Below are positions 6,644-13,366 of a stretch of 13,366 nucleotides of DNA, piece after piece. The notes beneath the pieces are model-generated. The model ran no database searches and was not told the origin of the DNA. It worked only from the letters and a program-made list of their open reading frames with translations. This DNA comes from Bacteroides sp. (lineage in GTDB: Bacteria; Bacteroidota; Bacteroidia; Bacteroidales; Bacteroidaceae), in assembly GCA_030151845.1 (NCBI GenBank), contig JASLCM010000123.1, forward strand, positions 1-13,366, in the 5' to 3' direction. A program made the position numbers and the translations under genes. The stretch's first letter is position 1. The number at the start of each line of letters is the position of its first letter.

Positions 6644-7353
6644 TGAAAAAAAGAATAAAGCAGCTTCATCTGATTCTATCTTTTCCTCTAGGTATATTAA
6701 TTACTATAATCTGTTTAACAGGAGCAGTGATGAGTATGGATGAATATCTACGTCCATATTGGAGTCAATGGGAAACGATTTACCGATTTTGCATGTCTCT
6801 GCATCGTTGGTTACTTGACCCAACAAGGAGTACTGGACGATTAATAGTAGGAATAACAACAACAGCTTTTATTTTTATATTAATCTCAGGAGTTATCATT
6901 TGGCTCCCTAAACGAATAAAAAAAGTAGAAAGCTATTTTAAAATAAGATGGAGTGGGGGAACTAAGAGAAAGCTACTAGATTTACATCGTGTGTTAGGAA
7001 TCTATGCTGTAGGCTTTTTACTCTTATTGAGTCTGACAGGGTTGATGTGGTCCTTTCAAGGATACCGGGAGGTTATCTTCTCTATAGTAACAGTAGAGCG
7101 GGTTCCAGATCGAGTGGCAGTAGCTTATAAGAAAGATAGAGAGACAGGTCAAGAGAAGAGGATTGACTTTAACGAGGCGTCCCCAGAACGTAAGGTAATG
7201 CGATGGGCTTACCTGTTGCATACAGGAAGATGGGGTGGCTTTGTAGGGCCTCTACTAACGGGAACTGCCGCACTTATTGGAGCAACTCTTCCTGTTACAG
7301 GATATTGGCTGTTTTTTAGAAGAGTGCGGCGACGCACTAAAAGAGAAGCCTAG
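6643..7353 (+). CDS. Short PepSY_TM-family inner-membrane protein, possibly a ferric-siderophore reductase
   Basis: Membrane protein of 236 residues with four predicted helices at about 10-30, 66-88, 117-137 and 200-225. The family pattern is visible: KQLHLILSFPLG (6-17) with LTGAVMSMDE (25-34), SLHRWLLDP (52-60) with GRLIVGITT, ISGVIIWLPK (81-90), LDLHRVLGIYA (112-122) and LLHTGRWGG (191-199). Histidines H9, H54, H115 and H193 lie at or near helix ends and could bind heme, as proposed for PepSY-type siderophore reductases. Usual members have roughly 350-500 residues with PepSY domains in the periplasmic loops. Here the loop between helices 1 and 2 is only about 35 residues and that between 3 and 4 about 60, so PepSY domains are largely absent, yet the frame is intact. 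Overlap with the receptor (TAATG) supports a joint role in chelate uptake. Confidence 0.85.
   Translation: MKKRIKQLHLILSFPLGILITIICLTGAVMSMDEYLRPYWSQWETIYRFCMSLHRWLLDPTRSTGRLIVGITTTAFIFILISGVIIWLPKRIKKVESYFKIRWSGGTKRKLLDLHRVLGIYAVGFLLLLSLTGLMWSFQGYREVIFSIVTVERVPDRVAVAYKKDRETGQEKRIDFNEASPERKVMRWAYLLHTGRWGGFVGPLLTGTAALIGATLPVTGYWLFFRRVRRRTKREA
7323..7338. repeat. Hairpin inside the 3' end of the PepSY gene
   Basis: AGTGCG and CGCACT form a perfect GC-rich 6-bp stem around GCGA, a GNRA-type tetraloop on the plus-strand transcript. It ends 12 bases before the stop codon and encodes part of the Arg-rich tail. No T-tract follows on either strand, so it is not a normal intrinsic terminator. It could stabilise an mRNA end or be a by-product of Arg codons. 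Confidence 0.35.
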
Positions 7354-8702
7354 TGTGTATTGAACAAAAGTTTAACAATCGTTCCTACCCCTTCCTGTGA
7401 GTCGATATTATAGTCTATCTTATTTTTTTCTAACACGCGTAATGCTATAGATAGTCCGATTCCACTTCCTTGCTTCCAGCTTGCATTAGCTGCTCGATAG
7501 AAAGGCTTGGATATGTTCTCTAGCTGAGAAGGAGGGATACCTATTCCATAATCTTGAATGGAGATCGCGAGGCTTTTATTCTCATGTTTAAGAGAAATAG
7601 ATACCTCTTTTTCCTGAGAATACTTTACAGCGTTGTCGATAATGTTGTATAGAGCAATAAAAAGTTGAGCTCTATTTTGTCTAACAACCAATAGACTTTC
7701 CAAGGGAGAGGGAATCTCTAAGTTGACTAAAATAGAGGCATTGTTGCGATTCGCTTTTACCTTATCTACAACTTGCCAAATCAGTTCATCGATTCTAATC
7801 TTCTCATTGGGTGTGTTTTGTTGTTGAGTATCGGAGACAACAAGGAGAGTGTCTAAGGTATCTTTTAGCTGATGAACGTCTTCTAGTAGGAGTGAGGCTA
7901 TTTTTTTATACTCTTGCGGACTTCGATCTCGAAGAGCAAAAACCTCCAAATTGCCCATTAAGGAAGCAAGAGGGGTCTTAAACTCATGCGAGACATAACG
8001 TACGAAGTTCTTTTGTATAATAAAGGTTTCTGCTATTCGTTTTAAAAGAGAGTTAAAAGTCTCTATTAAGTCCTGAAGCTCATCGCTGGTTTGTGGAACA
8101 GTTATTTGAGCATCAAGATTATTGGTAGAGATATTATTAGCCTGAACGATAGCTTTTCTAAAAGGTTTGTATGCAAGGTTGGATATCCAACGGCTCAAAG
8201 TGTAGATGGTTATAACACCTAGTAGCAGTGCAATTCCCAAGATTCCTAATAGGCGGGTTAGTTGTTGAGAAACAACCTCTTTTTTCTCTTTAGTTACAAC
8301 AATGAAGTTTCCCTCATTGTCTTCATAGTAAATACCATAACAGTAAAAGTTGGCATGTTCAAATCTTTTTTCTCCCTTTTTTCTTATTTCTGCTCTAACC
8401 TCTAAGGGTATTTTATATTGATCTGATCCATACTTTACCTCACTTCTCTCATCATATACCTGATAAAAAGAATTTGTCACATACTCATTAAACTGATTTT
8501 TAACCTTAGAGTATTCGTGTTTGTTCAACTCATCTTCTTCCAAGTAGAAGAAGGCGGTTAGGTATGCGTTCTTATCTAAATCTTGATAGACTCTTTCTTT
8601 TGCAGATTTAGCATAGAAGGCATAAATAAAGAGAGAAGAGAGTAAGAAGACAATGCCAAAAATAGAAGTTGTAAAAAGTGTAAGACGTGTTTGAACCTTC
8701 AT
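7350..8702 (-). CDS. Sensor histidine kinase of the efflux operon
   Basis: Inner-membrane two-component sensor of 450 residues. The first transmembrane helix is at about 9-30, followed by a periplasmic sensor region at 31-148, a second helix at 149-170, and HAMP at about 171-225. The HisKA domain has the phospho-acceptor H239 in YVSHEFKTPLA (236-246). The ATPase domain shows the N box LYNIIDNAVKYS (351-362), G1 box DYGIGIP (384-390), F box around KPFYRA (399-404) and G2 box GSGIGLSIA (412-420). It lies two bases behind the response regulator gene and would phosphorylate its product. Its place at the end of an RND efflux operon suggests it senses the exported metal, in the manner of CusS or CzcS. 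However, the sensor region shows no His, Met or Cys cluster, only scattered H62, H116 and C121 in an aromatic-rich stretch. Its stop codon overlaps the convergent PepSY gene. Confidence 0.93.
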   Translation of the reverse strand: MKVQTRLTLFTTSIFGIVFLLSSLFIYAFYAKSAKERVYQDLDKNAYLTAFFYLEEDELNKHEYSKVKNQFNEYVTNSFYQVYDERSEVKYGSDQYKIPLEVRAEIRKKGEKRFEHANFYCYGIYYEDNEGNFIVVTKEKKEVVSQQLTRLLGILGIALLLGVITIYTLSRWISNLAYKPFRKAIVQANNISTNNLDAQITVPQTSDELQDLIETFNSLLKRIAETFIIQKNFVRYVSHEFKTPLASLMGNLEVFALRDRSPQEYKKIASLLLEDVHQLKDTLDTLLVVSDTQQQNTPNEKIRIDELIWQVVDKVKANRNNASILVNLEIPSPLESLLVVRQNRAQLFIALYNIIDNAVKYSQEKEVSISLKHENKSLAISIQDYGIGIPPSQLENISKPFYRAANASWKQGSGIGLSIALRVLEKNKIDYNIDSQEGVGTIVKLLFNTH

Positions 8703-8704
8703 TG

Positions 8705-9382
8705 TTAGGAACGAATAAGATATCCTCTGCCTTTTACAGTATGGATAAGTTTAGGTAATTCTTTCTTTTCAATTTTATTTCTAAGGTAGGAGATGTAGAC
8801 ATCAACAACATTTGTATTTGCGTTGTAGTCAATTCCCCAAACTGTATTTAAAATCTCTGTTCTTCCAAGAACGCGATCTTTATTTTCAAGCAATAGTTTT
8901 AGCAGTTTAAACTCTTGTAGAGTTAACTTAATCTCTTCCCCTGCTCGCTCAACCCGATGTTCATCAACGTTTAAAGTTAAATCCTGGCAGGTTAATATGG
9001 AGTCTGTTAAAAAATAGGATTGGTTGGCTCGTCTTGTCAAGGCATTTATTCTTGCAACAAGCTCCTTGAACTCAAAAGGTTTTGCTAAATAATCATCTGC
9101 TCCATAATCTAGCGCTACCACCTTGTCGTCAGACTCCCCAAGAGCACTTACAACGAGAATCGGGGTGGTTACTTTTTTGAAGCGTGCAAATTGCAATAAA
9201 TCAAGCCCACTCACATCAGGTAGCATGATATCTAGGAGTATAATGTCCCACGAGTGCTGAACCAAGAGCTCTCTTGCATCTACTCCATTTTCTGCTAGCG
9301 ACACAGAAAAACCAAGTTCGGTTAATCCTTTAACAATAAAGTCGCTAATTCGCTTGTTATCTTCTATAACTAAAAGTCTCAT
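8705..9382 (-). CDS. OmpR-family response regulator of the efflux operon
   Basis: Cytoplasmic DNA-binding regulator of 225 residues. The receiver domain has the acidic pair E7-D8, the phospho-acceptor D51 in LLDIMLPD, S79 in VVSA and K101 in AKPFEF. The C-terminal winged-helix domain (about 128-225) contains LTLQEFKLLKLLLEN, then VDVYISYLRNKIEKK and the closing HTVKGRGYLI. It sits 15 bases behind the RND pump gene and 2 bases before the kinase gene, so it is probably the partner of that kinase and an autoregulator of the efflux operon. The target promoter should lie upstream of the adaptor or outer-membrane factor gene, outside the window. It resembles CusR/CzcR-type regulators, but the signal cannot be read from the sequence. 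Confidence 0.94.
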   Translation of the reverse strand: MRLLVIEDNKRISDFIVKGLTELGFSVSLAENGVDARELLVQHSWDIILLDIMLPDVSGLDLLQFARFKKVTTPILVVSALGESDDKVVALDYGADDYLAKPFEFKELVARINALTRRANQSYFLTDSILTCQDLTLNVDEHRVERAGEEIKLTLQEFKLLKLLLENKDRVLGRTEILNTVWGIDYNANTNVVDVYISYLRNKIEKKELPKLIHTVKGRGYLIRS

Positions 9383-9388
9383 TCGCTC

Positions 9389-9400
9389 TAAACTAGTTTA
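9389..9400. repeat. 12-bp palindrome across the RND stop codon
   Basis: TAAACTAGTTTA is a perfect palindrome that covers the stop codon of the pump gene and most of the gap before the response regulator gene. It could form only a tight RNA hairpin. An internal regulator site or a coincidence in AT-rich DNA are both possible, and no known operator is recognised. Confidence 0.25.
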
Positions 9401-12400
9401 CTTTTCATTTCGATAGGCATAATAAAACACCTGAGGAAGAACAGTAAAAGAAAGTATCATACAAATAATAATTCCTCCTACAATCATGATGGCTAGTGGT
9501 TTTTGAATCTCCGATCCCATTCCAGTTGAAATTGCAGCAGGTAATAGTCCCATTGATCCCATAAGTGCAATCATTAAAACAGGGCGAATTCGTTGACTAA
9601 CTGCACGATCTATCGCTACATCAATATTCCTGCAGGAGTGGAACTCATTTTTCATTAAAGATATTAATAAAATACTATCAATAGATACAATACCAAAAAG
9701 AATTATAAAGCCTATACCTGCTGAAATACCAAAGTTTGTTTGAGTAACCCAAAGGGAGAGGAAACCACCAATAAAAGCATATGGCATAGCACTAGCGGCT
9801 AATAAAGTATCTTTTACTGAGTTGAAATGCATGTATAATAGCACTAGAATGAGTATAAGTACAGCTGGAACAATAAGAGTTAATCGCTTCGTAGCTCGTT
9901 GCTGACTCTCAAATTCTCCTGCCCACTCTATTTTGGTGCTTTTAGGAATGGAACTTAGTTTTGCAACCTCTTTCTGTGCCTCTGCTATGGTTGAGCCTAA
10001 ATCTCTTCCTCTAATACTAAATCCAATACCGATATATCGCTGACTACCCTCCCGGTAGATAAATGTTGGTCCTGTTTTAAAGGAGATCTCAGCAATTTCA
10101 TTTAAAGGAATTGAATTTCCATGTAAGGTAGGAACTTGAATGTTCTTTATCTTATGTACATTGTCTCGATAGGCCTCTTCATAACGCAAAGTGATATCAA
10201 AAATACGTTCCCCTTCGTAGTAATGGTTAGCAACCTTTCCACCAATAGCCATCTCTATAACAGCTTGGGCATCTGCAACTGCCACCCCATAAGTTGCCAT
10301 CTTTTTTTCTTGTAGTTCTATTTGTAATTCGGGAAGTCCTATACTGTTAAAAACATTAACATCCTCTATTCCTTCTACCTTCTCTATTGTAGAGGCAACA
10401 TCACTAGCATACTCTTCAAGTGTATTTAGGTCTTTACCAAAAATCTTTATAACTAACGCACTCTTTACTCCAGCTACATACTCCTCAACATTATCTTGGA
10501 TAGGTTGACTAAATCCAAAGGTGACTCCAGGGTAGCTCTCCAAAAGCTCTTCCAACTCTTCAATAAAATCATTTTTAGAGATCTTTCTACTCCACTGTTT
10601 TTGAGGCTTTAACTGCACATGGAACTCAATATTAAAGAAGCCCGTTGGGTCAGTTCCATCATTTGGTCGGCCTGTTTGTGATAGAACAAAATCAACCTCC
10701 TCATACGTTCCTATTTGTTCACGCATCTCTTGAGTCAGTTTGACAGACTCTTTTAAGGTAACACTATTTGGCAGTGTTGCTCTGATATAAACAGCACCCT
10801 CATCCATGTTGGGTATAAACTCAGTTCCCCAAAAATGAAAACGGCCTAGTAATGCAATAAGTAGAATCAGAAAAAGCGAAATTGTTAGTTTTCTTTTCTT
10901 TGAAGCAAGGAGGTAGAGGCGATGTAACCTATCTATAAGGAATCTACTGAATCGGTTGCTTTTCTCCACAACTGGTTTTGAAAGTAGTAACTTACACATC
11001 ACAGGCACATACGTTAAAGAGAGTAGGAGTGAGCCCATTAAAGCATACCCTAAAGTGTAGGCTAGTGGTGAAAACATCTTACCTTCTACTTTTTCAAAAG
11101 AAAAAATAGGAATTAAAGCAACCACAAGTATTATTTGTGCAAAGAAGATATGTGGAGCAACACTACTGGCACTTTTCTTAACAACGCTTCCTTTGAGGCT
11201 ACCTTCAAACTTATCACCCAGCTCTTTGGTCCTATTAGCTAGTGCTACAAAAACAACCTCTACAATGACCAGAGTCCCCTCTAAAAGGAGCCCAAAGTCT
11301 AATGCACCCATGGAGATAAGATTAGCAGGTAACCCCTGGATGCGGAGCAAGGTTATTGCAAATAAAAACGAGAGTGGTATAACAGTTGCAACGATAAAGG
11401 TAGTACGCCAGTCAAATAAGAAGATAAAGACCACTATAGATACAAGCAAAACCCCTTCAAGAAGATTGGTAAGAACAGTTGTAACTGTTGTATTAACCAA
11501 CGTTGTTCGATCTAAGAAAGGGTGGATCTTGACTGTTTCTGGAAGAATTCCGTTATTTAATTCATCTATTTTTACTTTTAAGCGATCTATCACCTGAGTA
11601 GGGTTTTCCCCTCTTAGCATAACGACTATTCCTTGTACAACATCACTATCATTATCTAATCCCACCTGTCCAAGCCTTGGTTTTGCAGAGAGTTCTACAC
11701 TTGCCACTTGGCCTATACGTATGGGGTTACTCCCCTTAATCGTTATAAGGATATTTTCAATGTCTTCAATGCTCTCTAACAATCCAATTCCTCGAACAAC
11801 GAAGGCCTGAGTACCTACTTCTATGATATCTCCACCTACATTAATATTATTACTTGCAATAGCCTCATAAACATCAAGGGGGGAGAGTCCGTAACCAGCC
11901 AATTTTTGAGGATTAACCTTGACTTCATATATTTTTTCTTCACCACCAAAACTAGTAATACTAGCAACTCCAGGAACAGCCAGTAGCTCTCTTTCAACAA
12001 CCCATTCATTGATGGCGGTAACTTCGCTAATGGGTAAGTCACTTTCTAGTACATACCGATAAATCTCTCCAGTAGCTCCCGAAGGAGGCTCTATTTCATA
12101 TTCGGCACCTTCAGGAAGGTCTACCCCCTGTAGTCGGTTAGCTGCATACTGTTGTGCATAAAAATCCTCAACACCATCTTCGAAAAGAACGGTCACAACA
12201 GACAAGCCAAAGAGAGAAGTAGATCGTACGTCTGTCTTTTTAGGAATTGTGTTCATCTCCTTCATAATAGGAAGAGTGATAAACTTTTCAATTTCTTCAG
12301 CACTTCTACCAGCCCATTGCGTAATGACTCTAACTCTTGTATTGGTCACATCGGGGTACGCTTCAATAGGTGTGTTTTTATAACATACAACCCCTGTTAA

Positions 12401-12481
12401 GAAGAGTAGAGCGGTTAGGAAAAGAATAAAAACATGGTTTTTTAAAGAAAAAGCAATTAGCCTCTCGATCAACTTATTCAT
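9398..12481 (-). CDS. Heavy-metal-type RND efflux pump (CzcA/CusA family)
   Basis: Proton-driven inner-membrane pump of 1027 residues, the full family length, working with a periplasmic adaptor and an outer-membrane channel. Helix 1 is at 14-33. Porter segments include YPDVTNTRVRVIT (42-54) and the second half at about 550-860. Helices 2-6 span about 335-500, with the HME-like stretch MFSPLAYTLGYALMGSLLL (469-487). Helices 8-12 span about 868-1020. The TM4 acidic triad is D395-E401-E408 (MGALDFGLLLEGTLVIVE); the middle residue is normally Asp in HME pumps. In TM10 the usual LN is replaced by ID (D935). Positions I align with CusA M573, M623 and M672 are E667, V733 and F807, so Cu/Ag export is less likely than Zn/Co/Cd/Ni. 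The start overlaps the adaptor gene by 8 bases. Substrate remains uncertain. Confidence 0.93.
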   Translation of the reverse strand: MNKLIERLIAFSLKNHVFILFLTALLFLTGVVCYKNTPIEAYPDVTNTRVRVITQWAGRSAEEIEKFITLPIMKEMNTIPKKTDVRSTSLFGLSVVTVLFEDGVEDFYAQQYAANRLQGVDLPEGAEYEIEPPSGATGEIYRYVLESDLPISEVTAINEWVVERELLAVPGVASITSFGGEEKIYEVKVNPQKLAGYGLSPLDVYEAIASNNINVGGDIIEVGTQAFVVRGIGLLESIEDIENILITIKGSNPIRIGQVASVELSAKPRLGQVGLDNDSDVVQGIVVMLRGENPTQVIDRLKVKIDELNNGILPETVKIHPFLDRTTLVNTTVTTVLTNLLEGVLLVSIVVFIFLFDWRTTFIVATVIPLSFLFAITLLRIQGLPANLISMGALDFGLLLEGTLVIVEVVFVALANRTKELGDKFEGSLKGSVVKKSASSVAPHIFFAQIILVVALIPIFSFEKVEGKMFSPLAYTLGYALMGSLLLSLTYVPVMCKLLLSKPVVEKSNRFSRFLIDRLHRLYLLASKKRKLTISLFLILLIALLGRFHFWGTEFIPNMDEGAVYIRATLPNSVTLKESVKLTQEMREQIGTYEEVDFVLSQTGRPNDGTDPTGFFNIEFHVQLKPQKQWSRKISKNDFIEELEELLESYPGVTFGFSQPIQDNVEEYVAGVKSALVIKIFGKDLNTLEEYASDVASTIEKVEGIEDVNVFNSIGLPELQIELQEKKMATYGVAVADAQAVIEMAIGGKVANHYYEGERIFDITLRYEEAYRDNVHKIKNIQVPTLHGNSIPLNEIAEISFKTGPTFIYREGSQRYIGIGFSIRGRDLGSTIAEAQKEVAKLSSIPKSTKIEWAGEFESQQRATKRLTLIVPAVLILILVLLYMHFNSVKDTLLAASAMPYAFIGGFLSLWVTQTNFGISAGIGFIILFGIVSIDSILLISLMKNEFHSCRNIDVAIDRAVSQRIRPVLMIALMGSMGLLPAAISTGMGSEIQKPLAIMIVGGIIICMILSFTVLPQVFYYAYRNEK

Positions 12482-13366
12482 GAGTTTTCTTATTTTTAAG
12501 TGAGTTGTAGATCAATAAAGGATGTTTTGTGACGATAGAGCTTTTTAAATCTATTCCCGAAGTAAGATAGGCCCACTCTTTGTCTTGATGTTTGATCTTT
12601 ACCTCTTGTATGCTATACTTCTCTTTGCTTTTTACTACTACAAAATAACGGTTGTTATCAAAAATCAATGAAGCTCTAGGAATAATAAAGTAGTTCTCTT
12701 TTTCTTGATTAACAACTCTTGCAGAGATAGCCATACCTGGTTTAAGTAATCCCTCTTTATTAGTTAACTGGGCTTGTGCATAAAGAACTTGCTCCTCTTC
12801 ATTGAAGCTTTGTCCAAGTTTGTCAATTGATCCAATAAAAAGTGTATCAGGGTAGGCTGGAGTAGTAACCTCTACCTCTTGTCCCAATTGAATTTTGCTG
12901 ATATCATTGGCAAAAATATTAATTCGTACCCTTACTAGATCCAGATTTGCTAAAACAAAAAGAGGATTGCCATCTTCCTTAAAAGGTGCTCCTTTTGTAG
13001 TGTTTTTTTCTAAGATATAGCCCGATAAAGGAGCATGAATCGTAAAAGTTCCATCGGCATTGGCAGAGCCTATAGCATTTAGTACTTCACTATTTTTGGT
13101 TACCTGTGATTCTAGCTGTTCTAGCTGACTTTTTACCTCATATAGCTCTTTGTCTGAAGCTAAATCATCCTTATGTAGAGATTCCATGCGCTCTAAGTCG
13201 TATCTATTTAACTTCATCTGTGAATGTAGTGATTTTTGCTCGGCAAGAAGTTCGGCTAGCTCGGAACTCCTAACCTTTAAAAGTGGATCGCCCTGGTTGA
13301 TTTTATCACCAAGATTGAAGTATGTTTGAACGACAAAACCTTCAAATAAAGGTTGATAAGCGATGA
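12474..13366 (-). CDS. Periplasmic adaptor (membrane fusion protein) of the RND efflux system, 5' end outside window
   Basis: HlyD/CusB-like adaptor that links the pump to an outer-membrane channel. 296 residues are visible. The frame is open to the right edge, so the internal Met at 13217 is not the true start: the 49 residues before it continue the fold, with the first lipoyl half GFVVQTYFNLGDKINQGDPL. Next comes a short helical hairpin rich in Glu, Leu and Lys (roughly SSELAELLAEQKSL to KELYEVKSQLEQLESQV). The second lipoyl half follows (TIHAPLSGYILEKNTTKGAP), then the beta-barrel domain (VRVRINIFANDISKIQLGQ, later NKEGLLKPGMAISARVV) and a membrane-proximal domain ending in NKKTHE. Its stop overlaps the pump start by 8 bases. 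The signal or lipoprotein peptide and any N-terminal metal-binding region cannot be seen. Confidence 0.92.
   Translation of the reverse strand, partial: IAYQPLFEGFVVQTYFNLGDKINQGDPLLKVRSSELAELLAEQKSLHSQMKLNRYDLERMESLHKDDLASDKELYEVKSQLEQLESQVTKNSEVLNAIGSANADGTFTIHAPLSGYILEKNTTKGAPFKEDGNPLFVLANLDLVRVRINIFANDISKIQLGQEVEVTTPAYPDTLFIGSIDKLGQSFNEEEQVLYAQAQLTNKEGLLKPGMAISARVVNQEKENYFIIPRASLIFDNNRYFVVVKSKEKYSIQEVKIKHQDKEWAYLTSGIDLKSSIVTKHPLLIYNSLKNKKTHE

Noticed and set aside
7024..7221. Minus-strand open frame of 65 codons inside the PepSY gene
   Set aside because: No family resemblance and no own promoter or leader; the opposite frame has clear conserved motifs.
7323..7338. Bidirectional terminator for the convergent operons
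   Set aside because: The 6-bp GNRA hairpin has no T-tract on either side and lies inside the coding sequence.
11193..11597. Plus-strand open frame of 134 codons inside the pump gene
   Set aside because: It lies wholly antisense to conserved RND helices and its Ser/Thr/Lys-rich composition is typical of a shadow frame.
9398..12481. Copper/silver exporter CusA
   Set aside because: The residues aligned with the CusA methionine site are Glu, Val and Phe, so I kept the broader heavy-metal RND call.
12474..13217. Adaptor protein starting at the Met codon at 13217
   Set aside because: The frame stays open to the window edge and the upstream 49 residues encode the expected first lipoyl half, so the gene is partial and the Met is internal.
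1..13366. Mobile element, CRISPR array, tRNA or defence system
   Set aside because: No transposase or integrase motifs, spaced direct repeats, tRNA-like cloverleaf or defence-type domains were seen; every stretch over 300 bases is occupied by an identifiable gene.

Overview
The window looks like chromosomal DNA of a Bacteroidota (Bacteroidetes) bacterium, possibly order Bacteroidales. The signs are AT-rich DNA, A-rich leaders without strong Shine-Dalgarno sites, TAnnTTTG-type -7 promoter boxes, two TonB-dependent receptors (one with the N-terminal carboxypeptidase-D-like extension typical of this phylum), and the phylum-characteristic thiamine salvage order: TPP riboswitch, outer-membrane receptor, PnuT, thiamine pyrophosphokinase. 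Species cannot be told from the sequence. I see no mobile element, CRISPR array, tRNA or rRNA.

Region 1 (1-3089, minus strand) is a TPP-riboswitch-controlled thiamine salvage operon. A promoter-like box and the aptamer precede a TonB-dependent receptor without an N-terminal extension, then a PnuC-family inner-membrane transporter (PnuT), then the start of thiamine pyrophosphokinase, which runs off the left edge. The junctions overlap by 1 and 8 bases. Together the products would take thiamine across the outer membrane, across the inner membrane, and trap it as thiamine diphosphate, the ligand of the riboswitch.

Region 2 (3090-4140, plus strand) is a single small MscS-type mechanosensitive channel gene, divergent from the thiamine operon and closed by a strong intrinsic terminator.

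Region 3 (4141-7353, plus strand) is a two-gene unit. It has a promoter with good -33 and -7 elements, a ferric-siderophore-type TonB-dependent receptor, and an overlapping gene (TAATG) for a short four-helix PepSY_TM-type membrane protein that has lost most of the periplasmic PepSY part. The likely role is iron-chelate (or other metal-chelate) uptake with an inner-membrane reduction or release step.

Region 4 (7350-13366, minus strand) is a heavy-metal-type RND efflux operon that includes its own two-component system. In transcription order it encodes a periplasmic adaptor (5' end outside the window), an HME-type RND pump, an OmpR-family response regulator and a HAMP-containing sensor kinase. 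All genes are tightly packed (8-base overlap, 15-base gap, 2-base gap). The pump's TM4 acidic triad is D395-E401-E408, with Glu where Asp is usual, and an Asp replaces the usual Asn in TM10. The residues aligned with the CusA copper methionines are not Met, so divalent metal export is a better guess than copper or silver.

Regions 3 and 4 converge with no intergenic space: the two stop codons share the tetranucleotide CTAG at 7350-7353. I found no system that is clearly undescribed. The most interesting points are the riboswitch expression platform, the unusual charged residues of the pump, the minimal PepSY protein, and the terminator-less convergence of a metal-uptake and a metal-efflux operon.
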